DNA of 64,000 bases, from positions 1,160,501 to 1,224,500 of the forward strand of contig JAUTXW010005215.1 of NCBI GenBank assembly GCA_030620095.1, given 5' to 3'. Every line of letters begins with the position of its first letter. Within the stretch, counting starts at the first letter, position 1. This document shows positions 43,701 to 51,055 of this stretch, piece after piece. The notes below the pieces were generated by a model, which was not told where the DNA came from, ran no database searches, and was given only the letters and a program-made list of their open reading frames with translations. The stretch comes from Kuschelorhynchus macadamiae. Its lineage: Eukaryota > Arthropoda > Insecta > Coleoptera > Curculionidae. The position numbers and the translations under genes were made by a program.

Positions 43701-46085
43701 AAACATGTGTTTTATAAGCCCTGTATACCTACACCAAATAATTTTACCAAAAAAGTATGATGAAATATTTAATTGTTTCATATGAGATGACCCACCTTGT
43801 ATAGAACTATAGATACATTTATTTTCAACCTTTATTTAAACTTTTAATTGATACTCGTAAGACTGTTAATTTATTTATTAAATTATGTATAAAAGAAAAT
43901 AAACTAAATAAAAAAATAAAAACAGTTTTATTTTAACATTACCTTCAACTAGATAGGGCCGAAGATCTTCTGTAGATGCTATCATACACGTCGTTAGACT
44001 CGGATCATCTCTTTTACAAACGTGTAGAAACGAGGCTAAAAAAATTAGAAGTAAGGTGCTATTTTGGAAATTGCACATTTGTAAAGAAATTTGTAGTAGT
44101 TAAATAAGGTAGTTATTTCCATTAAACAATTATTTTACTTTTTCTGCTTATCCTGCCATACCTTTCATCCCTAGACACCGTCCTATGTGTTCCTAATATG
44201 AAGCAGGACACATAGAACAGAAGCAAATGTAATAAAAACAGACTTTCAATAACTTAACCAAATTAGATAATCATTGTTTTTTCACTGCCATAAAATAATT
44301 AATAGCTATAGATACCACCTGCTTACCAAAAGATTTTTTTAAGTTATAAAAAACTATGCACCTAAACTTATTCAATGTCCACTTTGGGCGTTACAGGCTG
44401 TAATAATAATATTAATAACAATAATAATAATAGTAACCGAAAGTTCCGATTGCTAACAATATTTTTATAAGTTAATCACATGTCACGTGACTCCCTCCAT
44501 TATTCAAGCAATTTTGGAAAATTCTTTCCATTTCCTTGATAGCACTGGTAATGGAAATGGGACATTGTGTATTTAAAATTGCAATTTCATGCGCTTTTTT
44601 TGCCGCAGTTCGCCTATGTTCTCTATTCTATTAAAGTAAACTTTATCTATTATCTATATCTTTTATCTAATGGTGTAAGCTGGCTGGCCAATGAATATTA
44701 CCATGTTTACCGATCCATAAACCATATCGAGCTTTTAAAAAATTTCTGACATAATTATAAAAATTAGGATTTTTGTTGTTGTTTATTAAAATAGATCCAT
44801 ACTATTATATATTTTTGAGAAGCTTTTAAAAGGACAAATCAATTTCTGGACAAATATACAAGGTGTCCCATTTAAAAAAAAACAACTTTGGGTCATATCT
44901 AAAAAATAACAACTCAAATGAAAAATATGACTAGGCCACTGGATCCATCGTAAAAAACTGCATAAGCAGCAATTTTTCCCTTTGCGTTAAGTTAAAGGAT
45001 ATCCGAGATACGAGGGGGGTCCCAAAATGCAAAATTTTCTAATTCGCCCTGTATCTAATAAACGAAGAAGGCTATGAAAATTTTGTTTGCGGCTTCATGA
45101 GTTTCACAAAAAATTAGCTCAGGTTCGTGAAAACCACAAGGTTCTATCTTTAAAAGTAAGCGAGATACCTGCTTTTGCAACCAAATCCGGACACCCTGTA
45201 CTGATGCTTCTTAAGTAATGAATGAATATAATACGAAGATTTTCTTATTATTCTAGACATCAGGAATCGATCTGCTTAAATCTTCTGAAAATTAACTTTA
45301 ATTAAACCTTTAGACTACCTCTGGAAATATTTGTTTGCCTTTAAAATTCCTCGTCCAAGTATAATTTTGCTTGCCTTGTTTGTATATGCAGTAATTTCCT
45401 TTGTACATGTTTTTTTCCTATATATGAAACTGTTTTTCTAGAGAGAACTCAGGCTCCAGGATATAGCATTCTGTATTGTCGCACTGTTATTTTTGCGTTA
45501 TTCGCATTTCCGAAATACAATTGAATTATTTTAAGTTTTTCTTCTTAAGTAAAAGGGATCTTCCACTATTACCTATTTTTAATGACATTGCGTTATTCAA
45601 ATAAGAACATTTGGAATATTTTTTAAAATGTAATAACTGCCGTTTGATCAAGAAATTTACAAAATTTTAAAAACGTTCAGAGTCAATACTCCTTTCGTTT
45701 TACAATAAATGGCGCTTACATTTAAATATAACTGCATTCTTTAATATTCTCTAGTGTTCACGATTACTATGTAAGATTTTCTTCTGAACAATTTTCAAGA
45801 CGCAAAGAATCGAGTTTTCAGGACTTGTAAGTTATTTAAAAATCGATCTTTAATTTTGAAATTACAAGCATTTCAATTTTGTTAAACAAACTAAACATTC
45901 GAACAACATAGACATCTTTCTTAATATATCATTTTTTCTACAATTTATGGTATTTGAAGTAAGTTTAATCCAAATAAAAGCTTGAAAAATGTATGTTAAG
46001 CAATAATTAAATACTTACGTAATTCTTTGGCACCCTGCACATGACCGATAACAAATAAAGCGAACAGATACCTTCGGAACCCCAT
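13353..46085 (-). CDS. Takeout/JHBP-family secreted protein (gene 1, six exons)
   Basis: Joined exons: 46085-46019, 44035-43943, 35208-35070, 31038-30905, 28392-28243, 13501-13353. They give 732 nt, 243 aa plus stop, close to the roughly 245 aa usual for the haemolymph juvenile-hormone-binding/takeout family. Every intron has GT..AG, five donors read GTAAGT or GTAATG, and codon phases fit at all five junctions. The product starts with an 18-residue signal peptide (MGFRRYLFALFVIGHVQG). The family cysteine pair follows (VCKRDDPSLTTC), then GVPEYNIPKLEPL, VDIPKLRIEAHY, LENLFNGDRVL and the C-terminal PYDILFP. Family members fold as an elongated alpha/beta wrap around a hydrophobic tunnel and carry ligands such as juvenile hormone or odorants outside the cell. 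Which ligand this one binds cannot be told. Introns measure 1,983, 8,734, 4,031, 2,512 and 14,741 bp and are filled with transposons. Confidence 0.95.
13515..13920 (+). pseudogene. Mariner (DD41D-type) transposase relic, C-terminal half
   Basis: Reads WCGILNNKIIEPYYFDN, then FQQDGAPPHNVTTVKNYLSQRF, the second catalytic Asp region of DD41D mariners. It then decays in frame to about 13870. The terminus-like ACACTCTGTAT near 13905 may be its 3' end. It begins within about 12 bp of the exon 6 splice acceptor of gene 1. Confidence 0.75.
13921..14631. other. Intron stretch without recognised feature
   Basis: AT-rich intron 5 sequence. No coding motif or clear repeat border is seen. Confidence 0.4.
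14632..15250 (+). pseudogene. Mariner transposase relic, N-terminal half
   Basis: Starts at an ATG (MYTQREKVDMLLIFLECHKN), followed by the helix-turn-helix part and, after a frameshift, ISLRKIGEELHISNESAKK. The first catalytic segment LILFSDKTRFTNN comes next (D-K-T in place of the usual D-E-A/T), then VNVWVRIVKKRI. It has several frame changes and an Asp-Glu to Asp-Lys change, so it is dead. It is the complementary half to 13515-13920 but lies after it in the same orientation, so the two are separate or rearranged fragments. Confidence 0.7.
15290..16565 (-). pseudogene. PLE-B: Penelope-like RT/GIY-YIG relic
   Basis: A long minus-strand frame (16560-15898) encodes the RT core: GAAMGCPLSPVVANIF, HWFRYVNDTFVVW and FLDVCVQRKENGTLGHSVY. 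The catalytic YVDD box reads YVND here, a lost metal-binding Asp. The GIY-YIG domain follows in another frame (SCGEVYVGETGRS-like, around 15810-15740). The end of the element near 15365-15425 carries a degraded hammerhead-like block. The N-terminal third is missing. It is of the same subfamily as the copies at 28440-30180 and 31330-34250. Confidence 0.85.
16566..16738 (+). mobile_element. Penelope-type terminal fragment
   Basis: Same sequence as 6640-6860 in opposite orientation. Contains GCCAAATGTAATTTTGGC hairpin + GAAACGTCAGC, a hammerhead-like half lacking a proper CTGANGA box. Confidence 0.6.
16753..16797. repeat. (TA)n microsatellite
   Basis: Short TA tract between a PLE end and a LINE 3' end. 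Confidence 0.95.
16798..17250 (+). mobile_element. LINE 3' end with TTA-repeat tail
   Basis: Encodes the last about 55 residues of a non-LTR retrotransposon ORF2 (DHISHKLTLPVHRTALFRR ... stop at 16973). A 3' untranslated region follows and ends in a TTA/TTG trinucleotide tail near 17230-17250. It is 5'-truncated, as is usual for LINE copies. The same protein ending is seen in LINE-2 (36540-36836). Confidence 0.75.
17251..18735. other. Intron stretch without recognised gene
   Basis: AT-rich intron 5 sequence. A possible mariner-type end (ACACCCGGTATATTAG) near 17731 and a PLE-unrelated short frame at 17985-18221 were seen, but neither can be assigned. Confidence 0.4.
18736..20690 (-). pseudogene. 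LINE-1: degraded non-LTR retrotransposon ORF2
   Basis: Minus-strand pieces appear in the right order for an ORF2. The end of the AP-endonuclease domain (20682-20407) has STIDYVTTNI and DPHIGDHFTHKF. A linker follows, then the RT fingers (19943-19689) with KVISNLKKTNAAGSDDINVK and KTANVIPLH. Palm remnants lie at 19550-19200 and the C-terminal region (19066-18746) has NNIISWEGREVWKRVCIGQKRILR. There are many frameshifts. It probably belongs to the CR1/Jockey group by motif style. Confidence 0.78.
21094..22381 (+). pseudogene. Sailor-like transposase, frameshifted
   Basis: Begins MASKRRKTIGSRAREVI. A frameshift occurs after 21290 (next frame KSPGKKRPRLSYKHK). The first catalytic box YLDETWVDND is around 21625, out of frame with the following VNKCWQ. 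The frame then reads IIVHAGSEAGFVPGAAL, TTGDYHGQMHRDNF and second Asp VVVIDNAP (near 21890). A further shift precedes RLPPYMCDLNPIELAWAE with the catalytic Glu, read only by changing frame near 22105. It is related to the intact protein at 294-1637 but from a distinct family. Confidence 0.85.
22511..23265. repeat. 755-bp fold-back segment inside Sailor-like copy 1
   Basis: Ends GGGAGCCAGCACTGATTC and its inverted counterpart GATCTGATGCTGGCTGCCC border two arms of about 350 bp with a loop near 22890-22945. Landmarks such as TTTGGGTATGCCAAAAGT appear in both arms. The same structure, in matching orientation relative to the host element, occurs in copy 2 (51056-51780). Confidence 0.85.
23672..24165. 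other. Intron stretch without recognised feature
   Basis: No coding motif or repeat border seen. Confidence 0.4.
24166..24440 (-). pseudogene. Mariner transposase relic, C-terminal fragment
   Basis: Minus-strand reading gives NYAPAHFSLVVREHLQF, then after a frameshift DRPWW/HWIGRGGSIPRRPRFPDF and NFWGYLKQLVYADLIANRDE. These match the D-GAPAH ... IGR.G ... LDFFLWGYLK pattern of DD41D mariners. It ends near a GTACAGGGTGAGTC terminus-like motif. Confidence 0.65.
24543..27236 (+). mobile_element. DD41D mariner with roughly 500-bp inverted ends
   Basis: TA + CGGGGTGCATCAAAAAAGTA at the left and its complement at the right (CTTTTTTGACGCACCCCG + TA) border the element. The inverted similarity continues inward about 480-500 bp on each side (24543-25050 and 26745-27236). 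Terminus-like ACAGGGTGT blocks also occur inside each arm. The transposase relic lies between the arms. Confidence 0.85.
25175..26190 (+). pseudogene. DD41D mariner transposase, broken
   Basis: ATG 25175 starts MNFSQNEMIDMVYILGETQ, with a TAA after about 35 codons. The helix-turn-helix part follows (LEILLHIEENPSLSRRQLA, STVSKTTKRYKYHPYHM). The region that should carry the first catalytic Asp (around 25640) is deleted. The second Asp is in CLQQDGAPAHYHQ, and the third Asp, 41 residues on, is in CDITPLDFFLWGYIKD. A TGA at 26098 cuts the frame, which would otherwise continue to 26190. The three lesions make it inactive. Confidence 0.85.
27305..27590 (+). pseudogene. Possible Tc-type transposase N-terminal fragment
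   Basis: MPKADIVRSLLDRKQFG and, after a frame change, MVRRSTNRVCRSVRKLVRDN resemble the helix-turn-helix end of some Tc1-type transposases. It is short and weak; it could be chance. Confidence 0.3.
27600..28242. other. Intron stretch without recognised feature
   Basis: AT-rich. Short frames are present but no motif I recognise. Confidence 0.4.
28243..28392 (-). CDS. Gene 1 exon 5
   Basis: Acceptor AG at 28394-28393 after TATATTTTTC, donor GTAAGT at 28242-28237. Encodes TEVSARAELQAELIEKDG, then YLMYNDIKLKVHVG and SVRLENLFNGDRVL. The L-x-N-L-F-N-G-D motif is a hallmark of the takeout family just before the last exon. It enters and leaves in phase 1. Confidence 0.95.
28440..30180 (-). pseudogene. 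PLE-C: Penelope-like element, degraded
   Basis: Minus-strand order: N-terminal MSSVEFRIRKNPAEKADVIR (30048-29806); RT fingers with FYSLPKIHKVSV, SPTYNSGKYLPNIL and DILVRFDVVSQYTNVPI (29852-29478); palm remnants down to about 29000; GIY-YIG piece VYAISCSCGDVYIGETG (28947-28744). A degraded hammerhead-like end lies around 28462-28505 (CAACGTTTCGCCTTCGATTG on the plus strand). It retains more of the N-terminus than the other PLE copies but has many stops. Confidence 0.82.
30340..30600 (+). pseudogene. PLE GIY-YIG fragment, plus strand
   Basis: Reads VYAIPCFCGDAYIGETGRSI then KKQIVKSAVSEHQ, the GIY-YIG endonuclease end of a Penelope-like protein. It lies in inverted orientation relative to PLE-C, from which it may derive as a partial inverted copy. 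Confidence 0.72.
30905..31038 (-). CDS. Gene 1 exon 4
   Basis: Acceptor AG at 31040-31039, donor GTAAGT at 30904-30899. Encodes NVNLDTLQFTVDVDIPKL then RIEAHYHVDGKILVVPVKGD and GNLESNV. The I-P-x-L-R-x-E-x-x-Y and G-K-I-L-x-x-P-x-K-G-x-G motifs are characteristic of the family. Too short to show as an open frame with its own ATG; recognised by motif and splice phase. Confidence 0.93.
31330..32850 (-). pseudogene. PLE palindrome, minus arm: RT/GIY-YIG
   Basis: The frame down from about 32850 encodes LYVGESIDCPFTGKTDSF, DILVSFDVESLYIKVPV, GAAMGPPLSPVVANIFIE and the intact catalytic FRYVDDTFVVWPHG. A frame change near 32150 leads to the linker (32123 down) and GIY-YIG domain (IPCSCGEVYVGETGRSIST). 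The N-terminal third is missing, with at least one frameshift. The end (31378-31420) carries CTGAAGA, a GCCTCG/CGAAGGC hairpin and GAAACGTC. Confidence 0.88.
32838..34230 (+). pseudogene. PLE palindrome, plus arm: RT/GIY-YIG
   Basis: Plus-strand twin of the neighbouring arm: FTGKTDSFIK, DILVSFDVESHCTNVPV, AAMGSPLSPVVANIFIE, and catalytic FRYVDDSFVVWPHG. The frame breaks near 33640 (a short deletion precedes it, around 33560), then continues in another frame with IGQCLRSTKDLVPFPTEG and SCGEVYVGETGRSIST, ending at 34105. In its hammerhead-like end (34165-34200) GAAACGTC has become GAAAAGTC. Confidence 0.88.
34250..34580 (+). pseudogene. PLE GIY-YIG fragment of a second subfamily
   Basis: VYQLSCLRCHGQYIGQTSQW starts a GIY-YIG domain. 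It continues across a frameshift as KTGHNFDLPNVKILKVES and FLELFHIKNN. The style is that of PLE-A (7458-9180), not of the adjoining palindrome, so it is a separate 5'-truncated copy. Confidence 0.72.
34581..35069. other. Intron 3 stretch without recognised feature
   Basis: AT-rich; no motif seen. Confidence 0.4.
35070..35208 (-). CDS. Gene 1 exon 3
   Basis: Acceptor AG at 35210-35209 after TGTATTTTTT, donor GTAAGT at 35069-35064. Encodes GVPEYNIPKLEPLVLTD, FFAEDTATMQIIVSNVSA and WGCTDFFVRGLK. The G-I/V-P-E-x-N-I-P-x-L-E-P-L stretch is the strongest family motif. The usual 'yGlsnf' segment reads WGCTDF here, an extra unpaired Cys. Confidence 0.94.
35395..36008. repeat. Fold-back MITE
   Basis: Arms of about 220-235 bp (35405-35640 and 35790-36008) are inverted copies; both contain TATTATAAGAGA..GGAAAAAAACCTTAAATA and the ATCTCTAAAGATACCCGAGA block. 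The left end starts ATACAGGGTTGTCCCG; the matching right terminus is missing. Non-coding. It lies in intron 2, about 190 bp upstream (in gene sense) of exon 3. Confidence 0.8.
38499..39405 (+). mobile_element. Retrozyme-like hammerhead element inserted in LINE-2
   Basis: This 907-bp non-coding insertion is flanked by ATATTCATAAT (38488-38498) and ATATTAATAAT (39406-39416), an 11-bp target duplication with one mismatch. Removing it restores the LINE reading YIINI-FDKHAPVRNA in frame. Inside are two direct LTR-like repeats, 38650-38917 and 39149-39405, separated by about 230 bp. A partial inverted copy of the repeat lies at the left (38499-38640). The first repeat contains a hammerhead ribozyme candidate. 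The layout resembles Penelope-like pseudo-LTRs or plant/animal retrozymes. Confidence 0.72.
38684..38786 (+). ncRNA. Candidate type I hammerhead ribozyme
   Basis: Core box CTGATGA (38722-38728), stem II GCCC/GGGC with an AAAA-containing loop (38729-38741), GAAA (38742-38745), and a minimal stem III ACG/CGT ending in the cleavable C at 38752. A long closing helix I pairs TTTCATCATCTCTACC upstream with GGTAGAGGTGATGAAAA downstream, interrupted by an internal loop. The weak points are an apparent mismatch at the first base pair of helix I and a one-base stem III loop; very short stem III is, however, typical of Penelope-type hammerheads. The second repeat copy (near 39200) has lost CTGATGA. Confidence 0.55.
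40519..42126 (-). mobile_element. DD41D mariner with about 175-bp inverted ends
   Basis: TA-flanked ends CAGGGTGTTTTAAAATCAAG at both sides, with inverted similarity running about 175 bp inward. A second terminus-like block (GGAACACCCTGTATATTATT) lies inside each arm. The transposase is on the minus strand. It is the best preserved DD41D copy in the window. Confidence 0.88.
40749..41806 (-). pseudogene. DD41D (rosa/Visitor-type) mariner transposase, frameshifted
   Basis: Starts at ATG 41806 (MLSERERIEILMMFGWGDLQ), shifts frame near 41700 (STVSKIIKKFRDHGCVKD), and continues to LFSDEATFFLN with the first Asp. YWSTENPHWAQVAHAQYPEK and KINVWAGIFQDRIIGPYFF follow. After a stop near 41157 comes WFQQDGAPPHYALPVRQYL with the second Asp, and SPDLTPLDYFLWGYLKSK with the third Asp 41 residues on. 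I recall DD41D as the rosa/Visitor branch of Tc1/mariner. Two or three lesions; all three catalytic residues remain. Confidence 0.88.
42239..43942. other. Intron 2 stretch without recognised feature
   Basis: 1.7 kb of AT-rich sequence with only short frames. No repeat border or motif identified. Confidence 0.4.
43943..44035 (-). CDS. Gene 1 exon 2
   Basis: Acceptor AG at 44037-44036 after TAATTTTTTT, donor GTAATG at 43942-43937. Completes a Pro codon (C|CC) and encodes SFLHVCKRDDPSLTTCMIAS then TEDLRPYLVEG. The two Cys ten residues apart are the conserved disulphide of the family. Reading upstream from its own ATG at 44078 is a different frame context and not the true start. Confidence 0.95.
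44859..45198. mobile_element. MITE in intron 1
   Basis: TA-flanked inverted termini CAAGGTGTCCCATTT and CGGACACCCTG bound a 340-bp non-coding element of mariner type. Internal CGCCCTGTAT near 45044 looks like a further terminus. Confidence 0.65.
45202..46012. other. Intron 1 stretch without recognised feature
   Basis: AT-rich, no motif seen apart from the splice donor at its gene-5' end (46018-46013). Confidence 0.4.
46019..46085 (-). CDS. Gene 1 exon 1 (start and signal peptide)
   Basis: ATG at 46085-46083, followed by MGFRRYLFALFVIGHVQG and AKEL, then donor GTAAGT at 46018-46013 in phase 1. The short basic N-region, hydrophobic core and small residues before the likely cut (QG|AK) make a good signal peptide. 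Joining to exon 2 gives AKELPSFLHVCKR, the expected mature N-terminus. Confidence 0.93.
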
Positions 46086-46139
46086 TGTATTCTCCCAGAG
46101 ACTAATTTTCTAAACAATTTTTTTACAGACATTTATGCT

Positions 46140-46147
46140 TATTTATA
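46140..46147 (-). promoter_or_regulatory. Probable TATA box of gene 1
   Basis: TATAAATA on the minus strand, 62 bp before the ATG. A start site about 30 bp downstream (near 46117) would leave a 5' leader of about 30 nt. No strong initiator motif identified. Confidence 0.45.
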
Positions 46148-46626
46148 GAAGGTCAATTAGCCAATATTAATTTTAATTTTCCCTTATGTTAAATAACACA
46201 CTTGCAGATGGAGCATTTCCTGAAAAGACAAAAGGCCAGTAATTTTTAGCAGGTTTTCTAATGATAGTACTGGACAAAATTATTGTTTACACGCAACAAA
46301 TGAAACTGTTAAACTCAAGTTAAAATGCATTGCAGTTATTAGCGCTTAAAGATTATGACGACAATTTGTAATGTGTTTTATTTCTGTAAAATGTTGTTAT
46401 TCAAAATGTTATTTTGAATTCTATTTAAATGGCATATTTTATACGTATGATATATACATATTGGCAGATTAACACAAACCCTTTATAGGTTTTAGGTGCA
46501 TAATTTAATTATACTGGAGAACAGCAAACATTTTTCTGAGACCAAAATAGCAAAATCTTACTTATATACCTGACATTTATGTATGGGAAAGTTCTAACAT
46601 TAAATGGGAAATACCTGGATTCATTA
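46148..46626. other. Upstream region of gene 1
   Basis: About 480 bp without recognised repeats; candidate promoter-proximal sequence. No specific factor site can be named. Confidence 0.35.
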
Positions 46627-46779
46627 TACCAGGTGTACTTTATAAAGGATTTCGGTGAGTGGCCTATTAAGACCAGCTATGATCTATCTTTCTAAAATAT
46701 TTCCAGTTCCGCGGTACTGCCGCTTGTACCCGAAACAATTGGCAACATCGTTATTTTAAATGGAACACCGCATATAATT

Positions 46780-47660
46780 GTCAATTTTCAGAATCTACGT
46801 TCATTTCTGACTAACTTTCCTAAATATCTTCCTATACCTATCTGTAACCGTTTTTCAGATATTAATTAATTTAATTTTTTTAGCGGAAACAGGGCTTTCA
46901 AAAAGTCTTAATATTTCCATGATCTAAAACAATCTGTAGCTGAAATTCTAATAACGATTAGGCAATGCCCGTAAATATTTACATATTTTGCCATATTAAT
47001 ACCAGAGCATATAGGGTGGTCCAGAAGTATAAGTTTGTCAGTAACTTATAAAAGTGGCCTAATATAAAGTTTTTTAAACGGGACACCCTGTATATGATTA
47101 CAGATTTGAGATAACGATAAATGTAGCTCTTCAACTATGTTTAGGTTAGGTTAGGTTTTTCTTTATGACTTTTCATAATTCGGTTATAGGTGGTCATAGC
47201 AGCATCTATTTTAAACGAATCAATCTGCATATTTTTCAATTTTCAGAATCTAAGTTTATTTCTGACTAACTTTCTTAAATATCTTTCTATACTTATTTGT
47301 AGCCATTCTTCAGATATTAATTTAATTTTTTTTAGCAAAAACAAGGCTTTTAAAAAGCTTTAATTTTTCCCTGCTCTAAAACAATCTGAAGCTTAAATTC
47401 TGGTTACAATTAGGCAATGTCCGTAAATATTTACTTCTTTGGCCGTATTAATTACCAGAGCATACAGGGTGGTCCAAAAGTATGCATAAGTTTGTTAGCA
47501 ACTTATGAAAAAACCCAATATGAATTTTTTTAAACGGGGCATTCTGTATATGATTATTTATTTGAAATGCCGAAAAATGTAGCTCTTCAACTATGTGTAG
47601 CTCTTCAACTATGTATAGGCATATGTATAAGCATTTCTTTATAACTTTTCATAAAACATG
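46780..47660 (+). repeat. About 460-bp direct duplication of a mariner left end
   Basis: The block from TCAATTTTCAGAATCTACG through GGGTGGTCC to GTAGCTCTTCAACTATGT occurs twice in tandem (about 46780-47150 and 47225-47620). The right end occurs only once. Divergence between copies is visible but moderate. Confidence 0.7.
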
Positions 47661-47879
47661 TAAGGCTCAACGAGCTAGATTGTAAGGGTTCATAAAAACA
47701 ATAAAATTAAATGTTTAAATAATTTGTTAAAGTACGATTTTCATAAATTCGATACAATAAAGCAGCAAGTAAACTATCGAAACCAACAAATAGCAAAATC
47801 GTTATTATAAAATAAACATAAACCATACTATTTTCAAAACCATATTTTAATAACAGACTTGCTTTAACAATTTAATAAT

Positions 47880-48700
47880 TATTTTGTTTAAAGTGCCCGC
47901 CATCGGCTCTTAAGCAATTATGAATTGACTCAATGATGTTAGCAGTTATTGCCCTTCGAATTTCATTACCATCGAGTTGCTGAAATGCGCGTCTGACGTG
48001 ATTTTCCAAATCCTCTCTCGTTTGCACTGATGTTGAATAAACCTTTTCTTAATGGCACCCCATAAATAGACATGGCAAGGAGTAAAATCCGGGGACCGGG
48101 GGGCCAATTCCATGGACCCAAACGTCTAATCCAACGATCTTCAAACATGCTTAGTTCCTGGCTTGCCTAATTTGTGCAGTGAGCTGGTGCACCATCAAAT
48201 TGGTACCAACAACTTCGTGAAATTGCAAGCGGCACCCCATCCAAAAAATCGATTACCTTAAAATTTGCAAATACTCCATCCAATTCAAATTGTCATGGTA
48301 AATATTAAAACTGAACTGAACTGTCCAACAACAAACAAAAAAACATTAAAACTAAACTTGTGTTTTTAGAAGCCCAAAAATCACAATTTCTCCTATTAAA
48401 AATTCCCTCTCGTGAAAGTTGAGATTTGTCAGGCCAAATAATTTTCTTCAAAAAATCCGGGTCTTTCTGAGGTCGAATTAACATCATCTCACAAAATTCA
48501 ACTCGCTTTGGTGCATCCTCCGGCAGAACAGCTTGCTGCTATGCTTTTGTAGAATCCTTTGAATTGAAGAATATGATATACCTTGATCATCTTCTGCGCT
48601 TGGGATAGATGCATGAGGATATGCATGGAAATATCCTAATACGGTAATTTCGTTTTCCTCGGAGTCTGTGATGGGTTTTGGTAGTTTTCTTTCGGCTCCA
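47880..48700 (-). pseudogene. DD41D-type mariner transposase relic
   Basis: Minus-strand KIIWPDKSQLSREGIFNRRN (first catalytic region, D-E changed to D-K) and, further on, MFEDRWIRRLGPWNWPPG and LLAMSIYGV (third region, decayed). Frames are broken in several places. Matches the mariner type seen at 40749-41806. Confidence 0.7.
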
Positions 48701-49802
48701 CTAGTACCAAATTTATAGAAATTAGTTTAAATCCGTCTAAACTTTTTTCCAGTCATTATTGTCAACTGAGGATAACGTCTATTAAACATTCGACATGTTC
48801 TCGATACAATCCGCAGACTTTCACCATGAATATAAAATAAATAACTATTTTCCACTCTATCATAATCTGCTAACGTTATTTGAAATCAAAATGTTCAAAA
48901 TTGAGGTAAACATACGGACAATTCGGCGGACAAATATCCAATTTAAAGACAAGAACTCCATCGCCAAGGCCCACTGTTCAAAAATGAAATTATCATATTC
49001 AAAACTTTTGATTTGATGGTCGATGTTTAAATACTTGTATCTAGTAAAGGGGCAAATATAGGAATAGGAATTATCTTATATATTATATATCAGATTTTTT
49101 TGAAACCCTGTTTTCGCTAAAAAAAACATATAAAAAAAATAATTACGAAAGTCAGAAATGAACGTAGATTCTGAAAATTGAAAAATATGTAGAGTATTCC
49201 ATTTAAAATCGCAATGTTGCCATGACCATCTATAACTGAGCTCGTTAAGCCTTACATGTTTTATAAAAAGTCATAAATAAATTATTATAAATCGAAAACT
49301 TGAGTTAGGTATAGAAAACCTGTACATAGTTGAAGAGATATATTTATCGGCATTTCAAATCAGTAATCATATACAGGGTGTACCGTTTAAAAGATTTCAT
49401 ATTAGGCCACTTTTATAAGTTACTAACAAACCTATACTTCTGGACCACCCTGTATGCTCTGGTATTAATATGGCGAAAGATGAAAATATTTACGGACATT
49501 GCCTAATCGTAAGCATTAAAAAAAAAGCATGGAAATATTAGGGCTTTTTGAATGCCTAGTTTCCGCTAAAAAAAAAATAAATTAATTAATATCTCAAGAA
49601 CGCGTACAGATGGGTATAGGAAGATATTTACGAAAGTTAGTCAGAAACGAACGTAGATTCTGAAAATTAAAAAATATACAGGGTGTTTTATTTAAAATAA
49701 CCATGTTATGGGTAGAAGCGGCGACGCCGCGGAGATTTTACATAGATAGATCATAATCATTACGTTCATAAACGTCAAATAGGTCACTCACCGTGAATAA
49801 CC

Positions 49803-50072
<270 letters not shown>

Positions 50073-50099
50073 ATTTATAATATAAATAAAAATTGGGCT

Positions 50100-50711
50100 C
50101 ACCATAACTGCTGCAACAAATGTGCGTCCCACATTCACGGCTGTCTAAGTGGAGACACCCGGAAAATGCTTTTCGCTGTTCCTATCTGGCGAAAATGGAA
50201 GGAACACCTTACTGACTGTTACTTTTTCTTGACACTTTACCATCAAAAAGGCTTTTCTGAGAAAAAAAAGGCAGCGATACAGTATCCAAATTTACAATCC
50301 GCCATACGCCCTGTAATGACGAATTTGCCTGTACCAAATCCACCTCAGGAATATACCCTTGATTCTGATGATGATCAGATTCAAACGGTAGTGTACTGGA
50401 AAATGTCGCCCATCCAGACTCCGATTTTGTCTTCCTAGTAAAAAGCCTCACAAAATCTTTCAAGGTAAATTAAGTGACTTTATAAGAACTATTGGTCTCT
50501 CCATTGCGACAATTGAATTTACTTCAAGATGAAGTAAAAGTTTCTGTGTACCGAAGCCGTCAGGAAAACCTAACACCATTTCTTAACATAGTAAATAAAT
50601 TGGTAGCCTGTAGGGACATTGACGGATTATTGGCAGTTTAAATCTGGACTATGATCCAAAAGACTGGAGACTTCCATTGATTCCTCAAAAATAAGTCTTA
50701 AAGCTGTGTTA
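50100..50711 (+). pseudogene. Multi-copy protein of unknown function, N-terminal half
   Basis: Plus-strand reading MLFAVPIWRKWKEHLTDCYF, then AIQYPNLQSAIRPVMTNLPV and a broken continuation to DPKDWRLPLIPQ..SLKAVL. From memory it resembles a repeated arthropod protein of unknown role whose other half contains SDEHGERFHQDI. The frame shifts several times. The gene is cut exactly at a TA by a Sailor-like element; the second half resumes at 53133. Confidence 0.65.
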
Positions 50712-51055
50712 AAGTGCGGGACACGAAAGAAAACCGGGCGAAGGTTTAGGAAGGTCGGCCAAGAAATCTCTCGTGTCCGTCGTTCTTTAAATAATATGGC
50801 ACTCCTTTTTGGCTATACGCACTTCAGATAATTAAAAAATGTAACTAGGCTTAATGAACCTTTATCTATATTTGTCTGTTTTCTTTCGTGTACCGCACTT
50901 CTATATCTCTTTTGTGTTGCAAAAACAGCGGACTTTCGAATTTTAAAATTGATTTAATTTTGATTTTTCTCGATCGATTACCGGGCTACTGCCTACGTCC
51001 ACTATTATTATCACCCAGTATAGTGATACACGATTTACAAGTCCAAATTTTATAA

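Noticed and set aside
44567..44749. 60-codon frame with hydrophobic stretch in intron 1
   Set aside because: No start context, motif or splice link to gene 1.
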